DNA of 33,278 nt from an uncultured Alphaproteobacteria bacterium (GTDB taxonomy: Bacteria; Pseudomonadota; Alphaproteobacteria; HIMB59; GCA-002718135): positions 1-33,278 of the forward strand of contig CACJRM010000011.1 of NCBI GenBank assembly GCA_902595805.1, in the 5' to 3' direction. Position numbers and translations under genes: made by a program. The notes under the pieces were generated by a model. It was not told the DNA's origin. It saw only the letters and a program-made list of their open reading frames with translations, and did no database searches. Shown here in pieces: positions 15,437 to 25,265 of the stretch. Every line of letters starts with the position of its first letter. Position 1 is the first letter of the stretch.

Positions 15437-16450
15437 TTAATTATTTGGAACTTGAACTGGTATAAAATAATCTGGATTTTTTGATTTTTTAATAACAGCT
15501 GGAATTATATCTTTATATGCAGAATATAAAGTTTGTGGTTCTGGTAACTGATCTTTTATTACTTCATACAATTTAGGAAGATTGTAAGATGGGACCATTG
15601 GAAACATATGATGCTCTATATGATATTCCATTTTCCAATATATAAAACTAAAAACAGGATTCAATCTTACAGACCTAGTAGATAGACGATGATCTTTTGT
15701 ATTTTCTTGTAAACCCATATGTTGAGTAATGCCCCAAATGCCATTGAAAGTTGCAAAAAATTTTGGAATTAAAAATAATAATATTGGTAGTAATGAGCTA
15801 AAGTAAATTGAAGATGCAATTATTGATATCCAAAGAAAAACAAAAATTCTTGAGCTATTAATACAATTTTGAATTTTATCTTGAGGTATACAATCTTTCA
15901 TTACGTCTGTTTTAATTCCAAGAGCATGTTTAATAATTTCAATATAAAGTGATTTATGGATTGTAAAAAATCCAATTCCGGGAATAAAATTTATCAAAAA
16001 ACTAAAAAGAGTGTGTTTAGAAAAAATACTTCCATCTGCTTCGTAATCATGAGGATCAATTGAAGCGGTATAACTATGATGTAGAGAATGACTCCATCTC
16101 CATCTAACAGGCTCAAAATTATTCATAAAGCTTGCAATATGATAAAAAAAATCATTTAACTTTCTTGTTTTAAAAGCTGTTCTGTGACCACACTCATGCC
16201 AAATAGCATCTGCTCCACCCCAGAACATACAATACGCAAGATAAAATGGTACAAACCACCAAGTTTGCCAGAAGTAAGCTGATAGGATACCAAGGACGGT
16301 AAGTGATAGTGTAAAAATTATAATATGCTTCCAGCCCTCGTAATCAGTTCTTTTAGAGAGCTTTTTAAGTGTTTTGCGATCTATGTTTGCTCTAAACCAC
16401 TCATTTGAAATATTATTAATGCCAGTTTGTATTATTTGGTCATTAGACAT
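15437..16450 (-). CDS. membrane fatty acid desaturase-like di-iron protein (paralogue 2)
   Basis: A 337-residue membrane protein. The histidine boxes are complete: HECGH (85-89), HSLHH (121-125) and HIEHH (277-281). Hydrophobic segments lie at about 42-60, 64-82, 146-163 and 203-228. It aligns by eye with the desaturase at 8221-9216 over its full length: shared EWFRANIDRKTLKKLSKR opening, RWSHSLHHSYT, CIPQDKI, ITQHMGL, DHRLSTRSVRLNPVFSF, and MVPSYNLPKLYEVIKDQLP near the end. It is therefore a paralogue rather than an unrelated family member. It is the most upstream gene of the minus-strand block and divergent from the UDP-glucose dehydrogenase gene, with 116 bases between. Substrate unknown; membrane acyl chains are the default guess. 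Confidence 0.85.
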   Translation of the reverse strand: MSNDQIIQTGINNISNEWFRANIDRKTLKKLSKRTDYEGWKHIIIFTLSLTVLGILSAYFWQTWWFVPFYLAYCMFWGGADAIWHECGHRTAFKTRKLNDFFYHIASFMNNFEPVRWRWSHSLHHSYTASIDPHDYEADGSIFSKHTLFSFLINFIPGIGFFTIHKSLYIEIIKHALGIKTDVMKDCIPQDKIQNCINSSRIFVFLWISIIASSIYFSSLLPILLFLIPKFFATFNGIWGITQHMGLQENTKDHRLSTRSVRLNPVFSFIYWKMEYHIEHHMFPMVPSYNLPKLYEVIKDQLPEPQTLYSAYKDIIPAVIKKSKNPDYFIPVQVPNN

Positions 16451-16566
16451 ATTTTATTATAATTAATAAAAAATTTACATTTTTCCAGTAATTTTCTCAA
16501 TATTATTTATAACAAACTAGCAATATTTAGTTTATTTAACAAAATAATAGAGACAATTGTAGAATA

Positions 16567-17862
16567 ATGAATCTTACAATCATTGGAACAGGTTATGTTG
16601 GGCTCGTCACAGGAGCATGCTTTGCTGAATTTGGATATTCTGTAACATGTGTAGACAAAGATAATAAACGCCTTGAAATGCTTAAATCAGGGAAGTGTCC
16701 ATTTTTTGAACCAGGTATGGACGAACTTCTAGACAAGCATATTAATAAAACAAAATTAATATCTTTTGCATCAACAATAAAAAATAATTTAGGGAATACA
16801 GATATAATTTTTATTACTGTAGGAACTCCAACAAGAAGATTTGAGGATGAGGCTGACTTGAGTTTTGTATGGCAAGTTGCTGAAGAAATTGCTGAAAATA
16901 TTAATAAATATTGTTTAGTAGTAACTAAGTCCACAGTTCCAGTTGGAACTACAAGGGAAGTAAAAAAAATTATTTCAAATAAAATTGATCAAAAGCTTTT
17001 TGATGTTGTGTCTAACCCAGAATTTCTTCGAGAAGGATCTGCTATAAATGATTTTATAAGACCAGATAGAGTAGTTATTGGAACAGAAAATAAAAAATCT
17101 GAAAATATTATGAAGGAACTTTATAGACCTTTATTTCTTAAAGAAACTCCAATTGTAGCCACTTCTATTGAAACTTCAGAAATAATTAAATATGCATCTA
17201 ATAGTTTTTTAGCAACAAAAATAGCTTTCATTAATGAGGTTGCTGATTTGTGCGAAGTTGTTGGAGCTGATGTTCAACAAGTAGCATATGCAATGGGTAT
17301 AGATAAAAGAATTGGATCTAAATTTTTGAATGCTGGACCTGGATTTGGCGGTTCATGTTTTCCAAAGGATGTTAAGGCATTTGCTTCAACTGCTAAAAAT
17401 AAAAACATTGATTTATCAATTATTAATGCGGTTAATAAATCTAACCAAGATCGTATATTAAAAATTTTAAATAAAATAATTTCAAATATTGAAAAAAAAT
17501 CTACTATTTGTTTTTTGGGTTTAAGCTTCAAGCCTAATACTGATGATGTTAGAGACTCGACTTCTATGAAAATTGCATCTAACTTATTTGACAAAGGATA
17601 TAAAGTTCAATCTTATGACCCTGAAGCAATGCATAATGCTAAAAAAGAAAATTCTAATCTTATTTATTTTAATTCTGCTTATGAAGCTTGTGAAGGAGCA
17701 TCGGCAATTATTATTGGAACAGAATGGAATGAATTTAGAGCATTAAATTTCAATAAAATATCAAAAATTTTAAAAGAAAAAATAATTTTTGATCTAAGAA
17801 ACATTTATATTCCAGAAGATTTAAAAGAGCTGGGATTTAAATACTATGGAACTGGAAAATAA
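16567..17862 (+). CDS. ugd: UDP-glucose 6-dehydrogenase
   Basis: A 431-residue cytoplasmic enzyme that oxidises UDP-glucose twice to UDP-glucuronate, a precursor of acidic polysaccharide and lipopolysaccharide sugars. It has the NAD-binding motif GTGYVGL (7-13), TVGTPTR (84-90), the STVPVGTT segment (122-129), PEFLREGSAI (151-160), and the catalytic Cys264 in GPGFGGSCFPKD. The UDP-binding C-terminal domain includes FLGLSFKPNTDDVRDS. Length is normal. Its last 17 bases overlap the start of the phosphomannomutase gene, so the two are co-transcribed and supply sugar nucleotides together. The 116-base upstream gap separates it from the divergent desaturase. Confidence 0.95.
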   Translation: MNLTIIGTGYVGLVTGACFAEFGYSVTCVDKDNKRLEMLKSGKCPFFEPGMDELLDKHINKTKLISFASTIKNNLGNTDIIFITVGTPTRRFEDEADLSFVWQVAEEIAENINKYCLVVTKSTVPVGTTREVKKIISNKIDQKLFDVVSNPEFLREGSAINDFIRPDRVVIGTENKKSENIMKELYRPLFLKETPIVATSIETSEIIKYASNSFLATKIAFINEVADLCEVVGADVQQVAYAMGIDKRIGSKFLNAGPGFGGSCFPKDVKAFASTAKNKNIDLSIINAVNKSNQDRILKILNKIISNIEKKSTICFLGLSFKPNTDDVRDSTSMKIASNLFDKGYKVQSYDPEAMHNAKKENSNLIYFNSAYEACEGASAIIIGTEWNEFRALNFNKISKILKEKIIFDLRNIYIPEDLKELGFKYYGTGK

Positions 17863-19252
17863 ATTGAAAATCGAAAATTTTGATAAAGAAGTTTTAAGAG
17901 AATATGACATTAGAGGAGTAGTTGGAGATAATATAAATCAAAATACGGCCTATACAATAGGAAGAACATTTGGATACACTGTAATTAATAGATTAAAATC
18001 TAACATTATAGCTACTGGTTATGATGGAAGATTAACATCACCAGATTTACATCAAGCTCTTTGTGAAGGATTAAAGGATGCAGGAGCAAAAGTTATCAAT
18101 ATTGGTATCGGACCAACTCCAATGACTTATTTTGCCCATTTCCACCTTAATGCGGATGCTGCTATAATGGTCACAGGATCACATAACCCTTCAGAATATA
18201 ATGGTTTCAAAATGGTTCTAGCTAAACATTCTTTTTATGCTGAAGATATCCAAAGCCTTCAAAAATTAATTGATCAGGATAATTTAAAATTAGAACAGGG
18301 TGAGATTATTAATAAAGATATTAAATTAGATTATACTAAGAGATTATTACAAAATATTTATCTCAATAAGAAAATTAAAATTGCCTGGGATATTGGTAAT
18401 GGTGCAATGGGAGTAGTTATTAACGAAGTTACAAGTAATTTAAAAAACTCTGAAAATATTTTAATAAATCATAAAGTTGATGGTAATTTCCCAAATCATC
18501 ATCCAGATCCAACGGTTCCCAAGAACATGGAACAATTAGTAGAATCAGTTAAAGATAACCATTGTGACATAGGTCTTGCGTTTGATGGAGATGGAGACCG
18601 TTTGGGTGTTGTAGATAATTTAGGTAATTTAGTTTGGGCAGATCAATACATGTTATTACTATGTGCTGAAATTGCAAACTTATATGATAATCCAAAAGTA
18701 ATTATGGATGTTAAATGTAGTAAAGTATTTTTTGATGAAGCAAAAAAACTCAACTGTGATCCAATAATGTCTAAAACTGGACATTCGCCAATAAAAGAAA
18801 AAATGAAAGAATTGAATTCACCCTTATCTGGAGAAATGAGTGGCCATGTTTGTTATGCTGATGATTTTTATGGGTATGATGATGCTATGTATGTAGCACT
18901 GCGATTACTTAGAATACTATGTAATCAAGAAAAATCCCTTAATGAATTAATAAATGTTTATCCAAAAACTTTTTCTACTCCTGAAACAAGGTTTGATGTT
19001 GATGAAACAAAAAAATTTATGATAATTGATGAAATAAAAGAACGAATAAAAAAAACAGAAGGTAAAATAATTGATATTGATGGTATAAGAGTTGAAAATG
19101 ATGAAGGATGGTTTCTAATGCGAGCTAGTAACACACAAAATCAACTAACTTGTAGAGCAGAGTCAACTTCTCAAGAAGGCCTTAAGTCTTTGATAGCAAT
19201 TATTGAAAATCAGTTATCTATAAGCGGTGTAAATTATAAATTTACAATCTAA
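17846..19252 (+). CDS. manB: phosphomannomutase/phosphoglucomutase
   Basis: A 468-residue alpha-D-phosphohexomutase of the AlgC/ManB type, interconverting the 6- and 1-phosphates of mannose or glucose. It provides glucose 1-phosphate or mannose 1-phosphate for the neighbouring UDP-glucose route. The active phosphoserine loop TGSHNPSEYNG has Ser112; the metal loop DGDGDR is at 247-252; the sugar-specificity loop GEMSGHVCYAD and the phosphate-binding RASNTQNQLTCR near the C-terminus are present. The ATG at 17846 lies inside the end of ugd. The gene ends 11 bases past the end of the convergent carboxypeptidase gene. Confidence 0.92.
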   Translation: MELENKLKIENFDKEVLREYDIRGVVGDNINQNTAYTIGRTFGYTVINRLKSNIIATGYDGRLTSPDLHQALCEGLKDAGAKVINIGIGPTPMTYFAHFHLNADAAIMVTGSHNPSEYNGFKMVLAKHSFYAEDIQSLQKLIDQDNLKLEQGEIINKDIKLDYTKRLLQNIYLNKKIKIAWDIGNGAMGVVINEVTSNLKNSENILINHKVDGNFPNHHPDPTVPKNMEQLVESVKDNHCDIGLAFDGDGDRLGVVDNLGNLVWADQYMLLLCAEIANLYDNPKVIMDVKCSKVFFDEAKKLNCDPIMSKTGHSPIKEKMKELNSPLSGEMSGHVCYADDFYGYDDAMYVALRLLRILCNQEKSLNELINVYPKTFSTPETRFDVDETKKFMIIDEIKERIKKTEGKIIDIDGIRVENDEGWFLMRASNTQNQLTCRAESTSQEGLKSLIAIIENQLSISGVNYKFTI

Positions 19253-20354
19253 CAAAACAATCACGATTATATTTTTTCAGTCTTTTACATGCTGTATACG
19301 CTTCTTTTTTAGAAAAATTTTCAAATCTAGATTCATAAAGTTGTTTACCGCTAACTTTTATCAGCACAACATTTGAAATTTTATCTTTAGTAGAAACTGG
19401 ATATTTACTTTTAATTAATTTGATTTGTTTTTCTGCATTATTTCTATACTTAAATGTTCCAACAACAATGGAATAAGCATTTCTTTTCTTTTCAATTTTT
19501 TGGTTTGCAGTCTCGTTTTTTTTAACTATTTTTTTATTACTACTTTTTGTCTTAATATTTAATTCAGCAAATTCTTTATCCATTATTATTTTTAAAGATT
19601 TGTTCCGTTGACTTCCTGTATCACCTCCAAAAATAATTCCTATTAATCTCTTATCATCTCTGACAGCTGAAAAAGCTAGCTGAAAACCAGATGCTTTTAT
19701 ATATCCAGTTTTAATTCCATCAGCACCGTCGTAGCTTAACATTAATTTATTATGCGTTTTGTAAGTCTTACCCTTATAAGTAAATTTTGTTTTACTAAAC
19801 AATTTATACTCTTCTGGAAAATTTGAAATTAGTGCATGTGAAAGTTTTGCTATATCTCTTGCAGTTGTTAATTGAGCTCTATTGGGCAGACCTGACGCAT
19901 TTTTAAATGTTGTATTATTCATACCTAAATTTTTTGCATAGCTTGTCATAAGTTTAGCAAATTCTTTTTCACTACCCGATATATTTTCAGAAACTACAGT
20001 TGCTACATCATTTGCTGATTTTATTATAAGAGCATTAATTGCATCTATAACTTTTATACTTGATCCTGCTTCTAAATAAAGTTTGCTTGGTGATCTTGAA
20101 GCGGCAATATTTGATACGCTCAATTGACTATCATAACTAAGCTTTCCTTTTTTAATATAATCAAAAACTATGTAGAGAGTCATTATTTTTGTTAAGGATG
20201 CAGGATAATTCCTCGTATCTGCATTAATTTCGAATAATACTTCTTCCGTATCAAAATCAATAACGATTGCTGCTTTTTTAGCAAAAATATTTGATGAAAA
20301 ACCTAATATTAAAAAGCTATTTAAAATAATGATTAATAATAAATTTTTTTTCAT
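19242..20354 (-). CDS. D-alanyl-D-alanine carboxypeptidase with SPOR domain
   Basis: A 370-residue periplasmic penicillin-binding protein (peptidase S11, DacA/DacC-like) that trims the terminal D-Ala of peptidoglycan stem peptides. A signal peptide (MKKNLLLIIILNSFLILGFSSNIFA) comes first. The active-site motifs are SLTK (53-56), SAN (113-115) and KTG (215-217). A basic linker rich in Lys (about 255-292) connects to a C-terminal SPOR domain (about 293-370), which usually binds denuded glycan at the septum. The S11 plus SPOR arrangement is common in alphaproteobacteria. Convergent with the phosphomannomutase gene, overlapping it by 11 bases. Confidence 0.92.
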   Translation of the reverse strand: MKKNLLLIIILNSFLILGFSSNIFAKKAAIVIDFDTEEVLFEINADTRNYPASLTKIMTLYIVFDYIKKGKLSYDSQLSVSNIAASRSPSKLYLEAGSSIKVIDAINALIIKSANDVATVVSENISGSEKEFAKLMTSYAKNLGMNNTTFKNASGLPNRAQLTTARDIAKLSHALISNFPEEYKLFSKTKFTYKGKTYKTHNKLMLSYDGADGIKTGYIKASGFQLAFSAVRDDKRLIGIIFGGDTGSQRNKSLKIIMDKEFAELNIKTKSSNKKIVKKNETANQKIEKKRNAYSIVVGTFKYRNNAEKQIKLIKSKYPVSTKDKISNVVLIKVSGKQLYESRFENFSKKEAYTACKRLKKYNRDCFVRL

Positions 20355-20437
20355 TTTTTCTTGATTAACATAAGATTTTCGATGCTTTCAAACAGAAAAA
20401 TACTTTAAAATATTTTAAAACATATTATTTAATAATT

Positions 20438-20773
20438 ATGGCAAATGAAGATCAAAATAGTAACAATAATAAGGACGATTTTCAAAGAGGCCTATTATTA
20501 GATACAAAGCCCAAGACAAAGAAACCATCAATGTATAATGTTTTGCTCTTAAATGATGATTATACACCAATGGAATTTGTTGTTATGGTGTTAGAAAAAA
20601 TATTTAATAAAAAACAAGAGGAAGCTACTCAAATCATGCTACATGTTCACAAAAATGGTATTGGTGTTTGTGGAACATTTACTTATGAGGTTGCTGAGTC
20701 TAAATGTAAATCAGTAATGGATATGGCAAAAAAAAATGAACATCCTTTACAATGTACAATGGAAAAAAGTTAA
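20438..20773 (+). CDS. clpS: ATP-dependent Clp protease adaptor ClpS
   Basis: A 111-residue adaptor that binds N-degron substrates and delivers them to ClpAP. The disordered N-terminal tail (1-30, rich in Asn, Asp and Lys) precedes the core, with [15 protein letters not shown] (33-47) forming the N-degron pocket, HVHKNGIG (69-76), and the C-terminal [14 protein letters not shown]. It overlaps clpA as TAATG. The 83-base upstream gap, divergent from the carboxypeptidase gene, is extremely AT-rich and must contain both promoters; I see no clear consensus elements. Confidence 0.95.
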   Translation: MANEDQNSNNNKDDFQRGLLLDTKPKTKKPSMYNVLLLNDDYTPMEFVVMVLEKIFNKKQEEATQIMLHVHKNGIGVCGTFTYEVAESKCKSVMDMAKKNEHPLQCTMEKS

Positions 20774-23046
20774 TGCTGTCACAAAATTTAGAAAAAACAT
20801 TAAGAGAAGCATATCAACTAGCGACTACTTATAAGCATGAGTATGTAACTCTAGAGCATTTATTATTTTCTCTTTTGGAAGACCAAGATGCAATTAGTGT
20901 TCTTAAAGCGTGTGCAGTAGATATTTCAAATTTAAAAGAAAGTGTCGAGAAATTTATTATTAATGATTTAGATAATCTTAAAGAGAACTTTACTGGAGAG
21001 CCAAAATTAACAAATGGTTTTCAAAGAGTTTTACAAAGAGCTGCTATTCACGTGCAATCGAGTGGAAGAGAGAGTGTTACTGGAGCTAACATGATTGTAG
21101 CTTTATTTTCTGAGAAAGAAAGTCATGCAGTATATTTTCTTCATCAACAAAATATGAGCAGATTAGATGCTGTTCAATATATTTCACATGGTATTTCAAA
21201 AGCTAATGAAAGTTTTGAAAATGAAGAATTTGTAGATAGTCAAACAAATGATAATAATGAAAAACAAAAACCGAAAAGTGCTTTAGGTCAATTTTGTATC
21301 AACCTTAATGAAAAATCAAAAGATGGTAAAATTGATAAGCTCGTTGGAAGAAGCAAAGAACTAGATAGAACAATTCAAATCTTATGCAGAAGACAAAAAA
21401 ATAATCCTTTATTTGTTGGAGACCCTGGTGTTGGTAAAACAGCAATAGCTGAAGGTTTGGCAAAAAGAATTACAGAAAAAAAAGTCCCTAAAATTATGGA
21501 GGATGCTGTAATTTATTCTTTAGATATGGGTGCATTACTTGCAGGCACAAGATACAGAGGTGATTTTGAAGAAAGATTAAAAGCAGTTCTTAAAGAATTA
21601 CAAAAGAAAGACAAAGCAGTTCTATTTATAGATGAAATCCACACGGTTATCGGGGCAGGTGCAACGAGTGGGGGTTCAATGGATGCAAGTAATTTATTAA
21701 AACCATCCTTAGGAAATGGTACACTTAAATGTATTGGATCAACAACTTATAAGGAATTTAAAAATTATTTTGAAAAAGATAGAGCTTTAGTAAGAAGGTT
21801 CCAAAAAATTGACGTTAAGGAGCCATCAAAAGATGAGACTGTTAAAATTCTTGAAGGCTTAAAAACTTACTATGAAGAACACCATAATATTAAATATTCA
21901 CCGGAAGCAATAATTAGCGCAGTTGAGTTATCGAATAAATATATAGGTGATAGAAAGCTTCCAGATAAAGCTATTGATGTTATTGATGAAGCAGGAGCAT
22001 CACAATATTTATTGCCCGAAGAGAAAAGAAAGAAAATTATTCTATCAAAAGATATAGAAGCAGTTGTTGCCTTAATGGCAAGAATTCCAACAAAATCTGT
22101 TAATCAAAGCGATAAGAACAGTTTAAAAAATTTAGAGAGAGATTTGAAAAATTTCGTCTTTGGTCAAGACAAAGCTATAGAAGAACTTTCATCTTCTATA
22201 AAGTTAGCAAGAGCAGGGCTTAGAGAAGATGGTAAACCAATAGGCTCCTATTTGTTTTCTGGACCTACTGGAGTTGGAAAGACTGAGGTAGCTAAACAAT
22301 TAAGTAATACACTTGGTATTAAGCTTCTTAGATTTGATATGTCAGAATATATGGAACGTCATACTGTGAGTAGACTGATTGGGGCTCCTCCTGGCTATGT
22401 AGGTTTTGATCAAGGAGGATTATTAACAGATGGTGTAGATCAAAATCCTCATTGTGTACTTCTTTTAGATGAAATTGAAAAAGCTCACTTTGATTTATTC
22501 AATATACTACTTCAAGTAATGGATTACGGAAAACTGACAGATCACAATGGCAAGACTATAGATTTTAGAAATGTTATATTAATTATGACAACTAACGCTG
22601 GTGCAATTGATGTATCTAAAAACAAAATTGGCTTTAATGCAAAAAGATCTAACGATGACAGCAGCGATGCAATTAATAGAATTTTTTCACCAGAATTTAG
22701 AAATCGAATTGATTCTATAATTCATTTTAATCATTTATCTAAAAATATTGTACTTTCGATAGTAGATAAATTTATTATAGAAATTGAAGCACAACTCGAA
22801 GATAAGGGTGTTTCATTATCGATTAATAAAGAGGCAAAAGAGTTCCTAGCTGAAGAAGGTTATGATGAAGTGTACGGTGCTAGAGAATTAGGTAGAGTAA
22901 TACAAGAAAAAGTTAAAAAACCGATGGCTGAAGAACTTATCTTTGGTAAACTTGCTAAAGGTGGTCATGTTGAAATTACATGTAAAGATAAAAAAATTAA
23001 CTTTGAATTTTCTAATAAACAAGAAGTAAAAAAAGAATTAGCCTAA
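20773..23046 (+). CDS. clpA: ATP-dependent Clp protease ATP-binding subunit ClpA
   Basis: A 757-residue AAA+ unfoldase that feeds proteins to ClpP. It has two Clp N repeats (about 1-145), a linker, the first AAA module with Walker A GDPGVGKT (216-223) and Walker B FIDEIH (285-290), and the second with Walker A GPTGVGKT (497-504) and Walker B LLLDEIEK (563-570). The ClpP-docking loop is IGF at 619-621. I start at the ATG at 20773, seven codons downstream of the first in-frame ATG, because it forms the TAATG overlap with clpS and homologues begin with MLSxxLE. Its stop overlaps the convergent FemAB-like gene by four bases. clpP is not in the window. Confidence 0.95.
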   Translation: MLSQNLEKTLREAYQLATTYKHEYVTLEHLLFSLLEDQDAISVLKACAVDISNLKESVEKFIINDLDNLKENFTGEPKLTNGFQRVLQRAAIHVQSSGRESVTGANMIVALFSEKESHAVYFLHQQNMSRLDAVQYISHGISKANESFENEEFVDSQTNDNNEKQKPKSALGQFCINLNEKSKDGKIDKLVGRSKELDRTIQILCRRQKNNPLFVGDPGVGKTAIAEGLAKRITEKKVPKIMEDAVIYSLDMGALLAGTRYRGDFEERLKAVLKELQKKDKAVLFIDEIHTVIGAGATSGGSMDASNLLKPSLGNGTLKCIGSTTYKEFKNYFEKDRALVRRFQKIDVKEPSKDETVKILEGLKTYYEEHHNIKYSPEAIISAVELSNKYIGDRKLPDKAIDVIDEAGASQYLLPEEKRKKIILSKDIEAVVALMARIPTKSVNQSDKNSLKNLERDLKNFVFGQDKAIEELSSSIKLARAGLREDGKPIGSYLFSGPTGVGKTEVAKQLSNTLGIKLLRFDMSEYMERHTVSRLIGAPPGYVGFDQGGLLTDGVDQNPHCVLLLDEIEKAHFDLFNILLQVMDYGKLTDHNGKTIDFRNVILIMTTNAGAIDVSKNKIGFNAKRSNDDSSDAINRIFSPEFRNRIDSIIHFNHLSKNIVLSIVDKFIIEIEAQLEDKGVSLSINKEAKEFLAEEGYDEVYGARELGRVIQEKVKKPMAEELIFGKLAKGGHVEITCKDKKINFEFSNKQEVKKELA

Positions 23047-24176
23047 TTTTTGAAAGGAAGATAATCTTCTAATTTTTCTTTTTGATTATCAATAAGTTGA
23101 CTTTCATTATCAAGAAAATTTTGGATAGCTTTACTAAACTCTTGATCTTTTATCCAATGAGCACTCCATGTTTTTGTAGGCGCATAACCTCTTTGCAATT
23201 TATGTTCACCTTGAGCGCCTGCTTCTACAATTTGAATCTTATTTTGAATTGCAAATTCAATTGCTTGATAATAACAAAGTTCAAAATGTAAAAATGGCAC
23301 TTCATATTTTGATCCCCATAATCGTCCATACAAATGAGTTTTACTTAGAAAATTGATTGCAGAGGCAACCATTTTATCTTCTTGATAAGCCATTATAAGT
23401 AATATTTTGTTTCTAAAATTATGTAATATTTCAAAGAAAAATTCTTTAGTTAAATAAGTAGAGCCCCATTTTCTTCCTGTAGTATCTAAATAACAATCGT
23501 AAAAAAAATTTATATGCTCTTCTTTAATATCATCTCCATTAAGTAATTTTACGGTTAAATTATTATTTTCAATACATTGTCTTTCTCGTCTAATAATTTT
23601 TCTTTTTCTAGAAGACAAGTCATTTAAGAATTCATTAAAATTTTTATATTCATTATTGTTCCAATGAAATTGTATTCCTGATCTAACCATAATATTATCA
23701 ATTTCAATCCAATTTGATACATCATTGACAAAATTAAAATGAAGAGAAGAAACATTTATTTTTTTTGCTTCTTCTATTATATTATTAATTACCTGAACTT
23801 GCTTTCCCTTTTTATCTTTTACTGATTTGTTCAAAACAATTCTATCACCTGTTACTGGTGTAAATGGTATTGCAGATTGAAGTTTTGGATAATAGTTTAT
23901 TCCATATCGATGATAAGCATCAGCCCAAGAATGATCAAAAATATATTCTCCAAAAGAATGATTCTTTATGTAAAGAGGACATAATGAGATAATTTTATCA
24001 TTTTCTTGTTCAATATAATGATATGGCTGCCAACCTGTTTTGGTATTTGCACTATTACTTTTTTCTAAAGCATAAAGAAATTCATATTGTAAAAACGGAT
24101 GATCATTACCAACACATTCGTTCCAATCAGAACTTTTGATGTTACTGAGCGAAGAGCAAAAAAAATGTTCACTCAT
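23043..24176 (-). CDS. FemAB/GNAT-like protein (PF04339, DUF482 type)
   Basis: A 377-residue protein of the group annotated as GNAT N-acetyltransferase or peptidogalycan biosynthesis/recognition protein. Landmarks are the N-terminal NDHPFLQYEFLYALEKS (about 24-40), the DHSWADAYHRYGINYYPKLQSAIPFTPVTG stretch (residues about 81-110, with HSWADAY and FTPVTGDR most diagnostic), and the C-terminal VEAGAQGEHKLQRGYAPT (about 313-330). The fold is two GNAT domains; the biochemical role is not established, though the FemAB likeness suggests aminoacyl or acyl transfer. In many alphaproteobacteria it sits next to clpA and ridA, as here. It is nine bases downstream of ridA. Confidence 0.8.
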   Translation of the reverse strand: MSEHFFCSSLSNIKSSDWNECVGNDHPFLQYEFLYALEKSNSANTKTGWQPYHYIEQENDKIISLCPLYIKNHSFGEYIFDHSWADAYHRYGINYYPKLQSAIPFTPVTGDRIVLNKSVKDKKGKQVQVINNIIEEAKKINVSSLHFNFVNDVSNWIEIDNIMVRSGIQFHWNNNEYKNFNEFLNDLSSRKRKIIRRERQCIENNNLTVKLLNGDDIKEEHINFFYDCYLDTTGRKWGSTYLTKEFFFEILHNFRNKILLIMAYQEDKMVASAINFLSKTHLYGRLWGSKYEVPFLHFELCYYQAIEFAIQNKIQIVEAGAQGEHKLQRGYAPTKTWSAHWIKDQEFSKAIQNFLDNESQLIDNQKEKLEDYLPFKN

Positions 24177-24185
24177 TTGAAGTAT

Positions 24186-24650
24186 TTATTTAATTTTAAT
24201 TATCGCGTCTATTTCAACAGAAATATTGAGTGGAAGAGCATTTGAACCAACTGCGAACCGCGCATGTCTTCCTTTGTCACCAAAAATATTAACTAATAAA
24301 TCTGATGCTCCATTTATAATTTTAGGTTGATCAGTAAAGTTGTCATTGCAATTTACAAAACCTCCAAGTTTTAAAAAGCTGTCTAATCTATCCCAATCAC
24401 CATTTATGGATGTTTTTAGAGCTGCGATAATATTAATGCAGCAAATTTCAGCCGCTTTAATTCCATCTTCTTCAGAAATATCTACACCAACTTTTCCACT
24501 ATAGAGAATTTTTCCATCTATTACCGGTCCTTGACCTGATACATAAACAGTACTATTTGAAATTTTATAAGGAACGTAATTTGCTAGTGGTGTTGGCATA
24601 TTAGGAATATTTAAATCTAATTTCTTGATATTTTCTTCAAAGATGTGCAT
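24186..24650 (-). CDS. ridA: RidA-family protein (YjgF/YER057c/UK114)
   Basis: A 154-residue RidA-superfamily protein; members hydrolyse reactive enamine/imine intermediates from PLP enzymes. Visible are PLANYVPYKISNSTVYVSGQGP (residues about 21-42) and the C-terminal RHARFAVGSNALPLNISVEI, holding the Arg that binds the substrate carboxylate and the family's conserved Glu near the end. It belongs to the longer RidA branch with a MPTPLANYVP-type opening rather than the archetypal 128-residue form, so exact activity may differ. It is the upstream gene of a two-gene minus-strand unit with the FemAB-like protein and is divergent from the cyclophilin gene. Confidence 0.88.
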   Translation of the reverse strand: MHIFEENIKKLDLNIPNMPTPLANYVPYKISNSTVYVSGQGPVIDGKILYSGKVGVDISEEDGIKAAEICCINIIAALKTSINGDWDRLDSFLKLGGFVNCNDNFTDQPKIINGASDLLVNIFGDKGRHARFAVGSNALPLNISVEIDAIIKIK

Positions 24651-24749
24651 TACTTATATATAAAACAATTTGGGTGAAGGTAAAGAAAACAAATATGATT
24701 AAATTTAAAAAACTATTTATTTTCATCTTCATTTTCTCAATATTTTTAA

Positions 24750-24757
24750 AAGGAGAG
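24750..24757 (+). promoter_or_regulatory. Shine-Dalgarno inside the cyclophilin reading frame
   Basis: AAGGAGAG lies eight bases before the in-frame ATG at 24764. It is far better than anything before the earlier possible starts at 24674 (GTG) and 24695 (ATG). It therefore favours translation starting at 24764, at least for a cytoplasmic form. Confidence 0.6.
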
Positions 24758-24763
24758 ATATTA

Positions 24764-25261
24764 ATGGCTGATGAAAAAAAAGATATTATACACATGACAC
24801 TTAAAGATGGTGTTGTTGTAATTGAGACAAAACCAGATGTAGCACCAAAACATGTAAAACAAATCAAACAACTTATTGAAGAAGGACAATATGATGGAGT
24901 TGTTTTTCATAGAGTTATAGATGGCTTTATGGCTCAAACCGGTGATGTAGAATTTGGAAATTCAAGTAATAATAATTTCAACTTATCAAGAGCAGGCACA
25001 GGCGGTTCAAAACTTCCGGATATTGAAGCAGAATTTTCTTCTGAGAACCATGGAAGAGGGGCAGTATCAATGGCAAGAGCTCAAAATCCAAATAGCGCCA
25101 ATAGTCAATTTTTCATTTGTTTTAATGATTGCTCTTTTTTAGATGGTCAATATACCGTTTGGGCTCAAGTTACTGAAGGTATGGAACATGTTGATAATAT
25201 CAAAAGAGGTGAGCCACCTGCTGATCCAGATAAAATAATTAAAATGGAGATTGTAAAATAA
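24764..25261 (+). CDS. ppiB: peptidyl-prolyl cis-trans isomerase, cyclophilin type
   Basis: A cyclophilin that speeds cis/trans isomerisation of prolyl bonds. Core motifs are FHRVIDGFMAQTGD, GGSKLPDIEAEFSSENHGRGAVSMARA, NSANSQFFICFNDCSFLDGQYTVWAQV and the terminal KRGEPPADPDKIIKM. From this ATG the protein has 165 residues, the normal cytoplasmic PpiB length, and it has a strong Shine-Dalgarno. The frame stays open upstream to an ATG at 24695 (GTG at 24674), adding MIKFKKLFIFIFIFSIFLKG, which looks like a signal peptide. So a periplasmic form is possible as the only product or as an alternative one. Four bases separate it from the dipeptidase gene. Confidence 0.88.
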   Translation: MADEKKDIIHMTLKDGVVVIETKPDVAPKHVKQIKQLIEEGQYDGVVFHRVIDGFMAQTGDVEFGNSSNNNFNLSRAGTGGSKLPDIEAEFSSENHGRGAVSMARAQNPNSANSQFFICFNDCSFLDGQYTVWAQVTEGMEHVDNIKRGEPPADPDKIIKMEIVK

Positions 25262-25265
25262 TTAG

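Noticed and set aside
20404..20419. Perfect AT-only 16-bp palindrome upstream of clpS
   Set aside because: TTTAAAATATTTTAAA in a gap this AT-rich is easily due to chance, and it has no adjacent regulator.
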